A DNA stretch of 55,493 nucleotides from Lyngbya confervoides BDU141951 (GTDB lineage Bacteria; Cyanobacteriota; Cyanobacteriia; Thermosynechococcales; Thermosynechococcaceae), in contig NZ_JTHE03000038.1 in NCBI RefSeq assembly GCF_000817775.3, positions 1 to 55,493 of the forward strand, written 5' to 3'. Positions 51,721 through 55,493 of the stretch are shown here, piece by piece; within the stretch, counting starts at the first letter, position 1; each line of letters starts with the position of its first letter. The translations under genes and the position numbers were made by a program. The notes under the pieces are model-generated. The model was not told the origin of the DNA. It worked only from the letters and a program-made list of their open reading frames with translations, and ran no database searches.

Positions 51721-52725
51721 ATGCGTCGACGCCTTTCCCTCGCGATCGCCCTGGGCATTTCCGTGGCGCTGCTGATCTGGACCTGGCACGATGTGCAATG
51801 GCATCAGGTCGGTCAAATTCTGCAAGGACTCCAGCCAAGCTGGGTGGGCTTAGCCTGGGGATTGTTTATCTTGGCCTTTTATCTGCGGGCCAATCGCTGG
51901 GGTCTGCTCCTCAGTGTGCGCCAGGTTCGGGCGCCTCTGGGACTGCGCCAAGCGGCGGTATTCATTGGGTTTGGAAGCAACTGTTTGTTTCCCTTTAACG
52001 CCGGAGAGCTGATCCGCGCCAAGGTTCTGCAAACCTTTGCCCAGGTTCCCCTGGGATTGGCCCTGGGAACCCTGGTGTCGGCTCGGCTTTTAGATGCAGC
52101 CACGGCCTTTGCCTACCTGATCTTGGGACTCCACACCCTGGCACAACCCACGCGGGATCTAGGCCAACCCCTGGGAATTTTAGGCGCCATTCTAATCGGA
52201 CTGGGGGTTTTTCTTTACGGCGCGGCCGTCCTCCAGCGACGGATTCTCCAGCAGGTCAGCCACGCCCTGAGCGCTCTCAAGATCCCCCCCGAACCCATGA
52301 TCACCGGCCTGGCGGGGCTGATCCAGGGGCTAGAAATCTTTAAATCGCCCCGGTTACTGCTGCTCGCCCTGATGCAGAGTTTTGGGATCTGGGGGCTGAT
52401 CGGCCTCTCCTTTTGGGCCATGCTAGGGGCCTTTCAATTGCCGCAGCCGGGGCTGGGGGGAGCCTACTTTATTCTAGGAATACAGGCGATCGCCGCGATT
52501 ATTCCCGCATCACCAGGTCACCTCGGCACCTTTGAGGCCGCCATGCGCTTTGCCCTGGATCAATGCCAGGTGCCCACGGAAGCGGCGATCGCCTATACCC
52601 TGGTAATGCGCTTAATGATGTATGGCACCTTAATTGGGCTGGGGTTGATCTACGCCATGAAGCTAGGCCTTAGCACCACGCTGATCTCAGAGACGGTCCA
52701 GGCAGACAAAGGCATGTCCTCTTAG
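51721..52725 (+). CDS. Flippase-like (lysylphosphatidylglycerol synthase TM/UPF0104) protein
   Basis: This 334-aa integral membrane protein has about eight helices and matches the MprF-type N-terminal flippase domain (UPF0104): SVALLIWTWHDVQWHQVGQILQGLQPSWVGLAWGLFILAFYLRANRWGLLL, GFGSNCLFPFNAGELIRAKVL and AAIIPASPGHLGTFEAAMRFAL. The PASPGxxGTFE motif is diagnostic. It lacks the synthetase domain, so it probably moves lipid-linked molecules rather than aminoacylating them. Start ATG 51721 is preferred to the TTG-containing upstream frame; it lies divergent from hemW. Confidence 0.88.
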   Translation: MRRRLSLAIALGISVALLIWTWHDVQWHQVGQILQGLQPSWVGLAWGLFILAFYLRANRWGLLLSVRQVRAPLGLRQAAVFIGFGSNCLFPFNAGELIRAKVLQTFAQVPLGLALGTLVSARLLDAATAFAYLILGLHTLAQPTRDLGQPLGILGAILIGLGVFLYGAAVLQRRILQQVSHALSALKIPPEPMITGLAGLIQGLEIFKSPRLLLLALMQSFGIWGLIGLSFWAMLGAFQLPQPGLGGAYFILGIQAIAAIIPASPGHLGTFEAAMRFALDQCQVPTEAAIAYTLVMRLMMYGTLIGLGLIYAMKLGLSTTLISETVQADKGMSS

Positions 52726-52754
52726 ATAGGCTTTTAAGGGTTCACCTGTCAGAA

Positions 52755-52782
52755 TTCACTGTTCAGGGTTCACTGTTCAGGG
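52755..52782. repeat. 14-bp tandem repeat, two copies
   Basis: TTCACTGTTCAGGG is exactly duplicated (52755-52768, 52769-52782), flanked by imperfect partial copies (TTCACCTGTCAG upstream and TTCACGTTCC downstream). It is in the gap before the MFS gene. Confidence 0.88.
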
Positions 52783-52856
52783 TTCACGTTCCATCCATTC
52801 CGCTGGCCTCTGCTGAACAGGCAGAGGGCTGGCCCCACCGCCATGTTCAAACTTTC

Positions 52857-54107
52857 ATGTTCAAACGTTTCCGCCCCATCCCTGCCCTTGGCCTGAATCA
52901 ATATTCCCGCGAAATTTGGATTCTAGCCCTAGGGCGGCTTCTTTCTGCCATTGGCACCGGGTTCACCCTATTTTATCTGCCCATCTTCTTTGTGAATAAA
53001 GTGGGGCTCAGCGCCACAACCGTTGGCTTTGGGGTGTCCAGTGCCGCCCTCACCGGCGTAGCCGGACGCTTTTTAGGGGGGCTATGGGTAGATTCCGAAG
53101 GCTGGGGACGTCGACGGACGCTGTTTCTGTCCCTCTTTATCGCCGGGTTGGGCGCTTTAGTGCTGGGCATAAGCCAGAACCGTTGGGGCTTATTTGGAGG
53201 CAATATGCTCTTGGGCTTTGGGACCGGCCTTTACTGGCCCGCCACTGAAACCATGGTGGCAGACCTGAGCAAACCAGATCAGCGGCGGCAGGCCTACGCC
53301 CTGACCCGGCTAGCCGATAGCGTGGGGCAGGGCCTCGGCGTCATTGTGGGCGGACTGCTCATCTCGCTGGCGGAGGTCTATCGCTGGCTCTTTATTGGAG
53401 ATGGGATTAGCTTTTGGATCTTTCTGGGTCTGGTGTATGTGCTGCTGCCAGAAACTGCCGCGCCCGGCGCTACGGGCAAGCCGGGCTGGGGCGCCTGGAA
53501 ACAAGCGATCACGGATCGCCGCCTGCTCCTCTATGCCTTAGTCAACTGCCAGATCACCGGCTACATTGCCCTCATGATCAACACTCTCCCGCTTTATCTG
53601 AAAAACTTTGCAGACCAGGGCCAGGGAATATCTGAGCTGCAAATCAGCATTTTCTTTACCCTCAACCTGATTTTTTCGGTTCTCTTGCAAATTCCCACCG
53701 CCAAGTTCTTGCAGCGCTATCGCTATGCCCAGGCCCTGGGAATTTCCCTGCTGTTTTGGGGACTGGGATTTGCGGGGGTGGCTACCGCTAGCAGGCTTCC
53801 TGGCCTGACCTATCCGGGCACAGGGTTAGCCATGCTGCTGCTGGCGATCGCCACGGTGAGCTATACTCCCGTCGCCTCTGCCCTGGTGGTAGAACTGGCG
53901 CCCCACAATCTGCGCGGGGTTTATCTTTCCATCAATTCCCAATGTTGGGCCGTTGGATACTTTGTGGGGCCAGCCATTGGGGGCATCGCCATGGATTTAA
54001 ACCAGCCTTGGGTGGATGGATTTTGGCTAATCATGGTCACCTCAATTGGGCTGGGGTTCGTGCTGTTACGGTGGCTCGATCGCTGGATGAAATCCGGTCC
54101 CCGGTGA
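52857..54107 (+). CDS. Major facilitator superfamily transporter
   Basis: The 416-aa protein has twelve hydrophobic helices. Landmarks are SREIWILALGRLLSAIGTGFTLFYLPIFF, the loop GGLWVDSEGWGRRRTLFLSLF (motif A: GxLxD...GRR), NMLLGFGTGLYWPATETMVADLS and NLRGVYLSINSQCWAVGYFVGPAIGGIAMD. It is probably an efflux or uptake carrier of unknown substrate; the arrangement resembles drug-exporter families. The diguanylate cyclase gene follows 47 bp downstream and the two may be co-transcribed. Confidence 0.9.
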   Translation: MFKRFRPIPALGLNQYSREIWILALGRLLSAIGTGFTLFYLPIFFVNKVGLSATTVGFGVSSAALTGVAGRFLGGLWVDSEGWGRRRTLFLSLFIAGLGALVLGISQNRWGLFGGNMLLGFGTGLYWPATETMVADLSKPDQRRQAYALTRLADSVGQGLGVIVGGLLISLAEVYRWLFIGDGISFWIFLGLVYVLLPETAAPGATGKPGWGAWKQAITDRRLLLYALVNCQITGYIALMINTLPLYLKNFADQGQGISELQISIFFTLNLIFSVLLQIPTAKFLQRYRYAQALGISLLFWGLGFAGVATASRLPGLTYPGTGLAMLLLAIATVSYTPVASALVVELAPHNLRGVYLSINSQCWAVGYFVGPAIGGIAMDLNQPWVDGFWLIMVTSIGLGFVLLRWLDRWMKSGPR

Positions 54108-54154
54108 GAGGGCTGCAGCGTTGGTTTAGGGAACAATCCAGGGAAGGGACCCTG

Positions 54155-55042
54155 ATGATCGCCCTGAACATTGCACCCTACATGATTTCTGTTCGCACTA
54201 TCTTGGAGGCACTAGATCGCCAATCTCGCGTCACGCTTTGGAGCCTGACCCTGGGGTTAATCATTGGCCTAACGCTGCTGGATTATGGGAGCGGCTATGA
54301 GCTGTCCTTTGCCGTCTTTTATCTACTGCCCATCTCCCTGGTGGCCTGGTCCATTAGCCAGCGCGGGGCCTATGCCATCTCTCTCCTCTGCGCGATCCTC
54401 TGGCTAATTGCCAATAAACTGGCCGGGGAATCTCTGCCCTCGCTCGCCTACGAGGGGTGGAACACGCTGACCCGATTCATTTTTTTCTCAATCGTCTCCG
54501 CCCTCACCGCCGAGGTTAAACATTTATTGGTTCAAGAAAAGCAGCTAGCGCGCCTGGACACCCTCACTGGCGCCTTTAATCGGCGGGCTTTTTACGAATC
54601 GCTGGCCCTCGTTAAGGCCCAGTCTGACCGCAACCCGCTCACGGTCATGTACCTTGACCTGGACAATTTTAAGCAGATCAATGATCAATTCGGCCATCAA
54701 ATAGGGGACGCCGTTCTAACAACCGTGGTCACTGAGCTATTAGGGAGCGTGAGAAGTTGCGATCGCGTGATTCGCATGGGGGGAGACGAGTTTATCGTGC
54801 TGCTGATGAACACCGACGCAGCCAGGGCGGAGGTGGTGGTGCCCCGTATTCAGGCAAGCTTGTTGCAAGCAATGCAGTTGCAGAACTGGACCATCACCTT
54901 TAGTATCGGCGTGATGAGCTATCTTACGTTGGACGATTCCATTGAGACACTGCTCCAGCGGTCTGATGCCTTAATGTATGCCGTGAAGCGCAACGGCAAA
55001 AATGCCATTCTCTATGCCGTTCAGCAAACTGAGGATCTGTGA
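54155..55042 (+). CDS. Membrane-anchored diguanylate cyclase
   Basis: This 295-aa enzyme makes the second messenger cyclic di-GMP. The N-terminal half (about 20-115) has several membrane helices (LWSLTLGLIIGLTLLDYGSGYELSFAVFYLLPISLVAW, AYAISLLCAILWLIANKLAG, FIFFSIVSALTAEV). The GGDEF domain covers about 130-290: DTLTGAFNRRAFYESL, YLDLDNFKQINDQFGHQIGDAVL, IRMGGDEFIVLL and SIGVMSY. The intact GGDEF motif is preceded five residues earlier by RSCD, a product-inhibition (RxxD) site. ATG 54155 has a GGGAAGGGA ribosome-binding site; the upstream frame overlaps the MFS gene. Confidence 0.92.
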   Translation: MIALNIAPYMISVRTILEALDRQSRVTLWSLTLGLIIGLTLLDYGSGYELSFAVFYLLPISLVAWSISQRGAYAISLLCAILWLIANKLAGESLPSLAYEGWNTLTRFIFFSIVSALTAEVKHLLVQEKQLARLDTLTGAFNRRAFYESLALVKAQSDRNPLTVMYLDLDNFKQINDQFGHQIGDAVLTTVVTELLGSVRSCDRVIRMGGDEFIVLLMNTDAARAEVVVPRIQASLLQAMQLQNWTITFSIGVMSYLTLDDSIETLLQRSDALMYAVKRNGKNAILYAVQQTEDL

Positions 55043-55298
55043 TCCAGACTCCAGGAAATTCCGGGGTCCCCACAGACTGAACAACTCACTGTTGCCTTAC
55101 CGCCATCGGCTCGGAAAACGGCTCATTGCCTGACAACTTCATGGTTGCAAAGCAGGAAAAGCTAGAAAAACAAATAAAGTTAAGAATAGGTCAAGTTAAA
55201 CAGGAGAATAGATCCTCCAAATCGAGTCATTCCAAATGGAGACTGATCAGAATTTTGTGTAAGGGAAGTAGAATCCAGTTAACAAAGGAGATTCCCTT
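55043..55298. other. Gap before the transposase gene
   Basis: No gene is seen; the short open frame at 55126 has no family look and overlaps the IS end. TTGACC-like and AT-rich sequence at about 55190-55230 could hold a promoter. Confidence 0.4.
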
Positions 55299-55493
55299 AT
55301 GCCTCGTAAAAAACAACAGCCTAATCGAGTTGATGAACTGCTAGACCAACTCCTGGCAGAAGACTACAGCCCGGAAGCAATTTTGGGTGAGTCAGGATTG
55401 CTCAAGCAGTTGACCAAACGCTTGGTCGAGCGGGCACTCGATGGTGAACTCAACCATCACCTCCAACAGGACTCCTCTGACTCCAGGAAGAAT
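55240..55493 (+). mobile_element. IS256-family insertion sequence, left end, cut by the window edge
   Basis: AGAATTTTGTGTAAGGG (about 55250-55266) resembles the ATTTTGTGTAA core of IS256-family terminal inverted repeats and lies about 35 nt before the transposase start. The exact outer end is uncertain and the right end is outside the window. Confidence 0.65.
55299..55493 (+). CDS. IS256-family (Mutator-type) transposase, N-terminal fragment
   Basis: The frame from ATG 55299 stays open to the window end (65 codons). The N-terminal sequence (QPNRVDELLDQLLAEDYSPEAILGESGLLKQLTKRLVERALDGELNHHL) matches the start of IS256-family transposases, where L..R.LE.AL..E...HL is conserved. A good AAAGGAG ribosome-binding site lies upstream. 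The catalytic DDE region would lie beyond the edge. The copy looks intact so far. Confidence 0.85.
   Translation, partial: MPRKKQQPNRVDELLDQLLAEDYSPEAILGESGLLKQLTKRLVERALDGELNHHLQQDSSDSRKN

Noticed and set aside
55126-55344. 72-codon ORF overlapping the IS256 end
   Set aside because: It runs through the inverted repeat into the transposase gene in another frame and has a low-complexity Lys/Gln/Glu composition.

Overview
The window is chromosomal DNA from a phycocyanin-containing cyanobacterium. It carries the 3' end of psbA, a phycocyanin operon (cpcB, cpcA, lyase genes, cpcG), many GCGATCGC (HIP1) octamers, a cyanobacterial-type furA, a type III glutamine synthetase and several cyanobacteria-specific hypothetical genes. 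The base composition is moderately GC-rich. I could not assign a genus.

Layout. 1-8957: photosynthesis block. It holds the psbA tail and terminator, an EcsC-like protein, cpcB-cpcA, the bilin lyase genes cpcE and cpcF, a large helix-turn-helix ORF joined to cpcF across a run of nine A, a CpcS-type lyase, the rod-core linker cpcG and two small conserved-looking ORFs. No rod linkers (cpcC, cpcD) are present. 9065-16000: an exported sugar dehydrogenase, a DUF2808 protein, divergent znuA / znuCB with a probable Zur site, a thioredoxin-like [2Fe-2S] protein, a small Cys-rich membrane protein and a pentapeptide-repeat membrane protein. 16098-26831: housekeeping genes (SWIM protein, NCS2 permease, murD, thrC, MoaD/ThiS-like, DUF2996, YccF, furA, hsp20, GspE-N-like, aat, DUF952), with a hairpin-rich leader before thrC. 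26882-34518: orphan ABC solute-binding protein with a TPP-riboswitch-like leader, RCK/pore channel, glnN, TPR protein, PEBP protein and a small secreted repeat protein. 34731-36900: arsenic operon (MerR-type regulator, acr3, arsC). 37012-38587: formylglycine-generating-enzyme-like gene and Uma2 nuclease gene.

38556-42872: a tightly packed operon for a COG0523 metal chaperone, MoaB and molybdate uptake (modA, molbindin, modB, modC). 43008-45402: polysaccharide polymerase/ligase and glycosyltransferase. 45728-47065: four-carbon acid-sugar kinase. 47128-50325: peroxide-stress group (perR divergent from a Prx5-type peroxiredoxin, then dps, then a thioredoxin-reductase-like flavoprotein). 50395-55042: hemW-like, flippase-like, MFS transporter and diguanylate cyclase genes. 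The right edge enters an IS256-family transposase gene that runs off the window.

The most unusual feature is inside the phycocyanin operon. The cpcF frame is extended past the normal lyase length and ends just beyond a frameshift-prone A9 tract. A -1 shift there fuses it to a 545-residue ORF of unknown function with a C-terminal Cro/XRE-type DNA-binding domain. If real, this would connect chromophore-lyase synthesis to a DNA-binding protein. Other leads are the four-hairpin thrC leader, the TPP-like element on a sugar-type binding protein, MerR-type control of arsenic genes, a channel without the usual potassium filter, and a small secreted RGPNGA-repeat protein. No CRISPR array, tRNA or rRNA was recognised.
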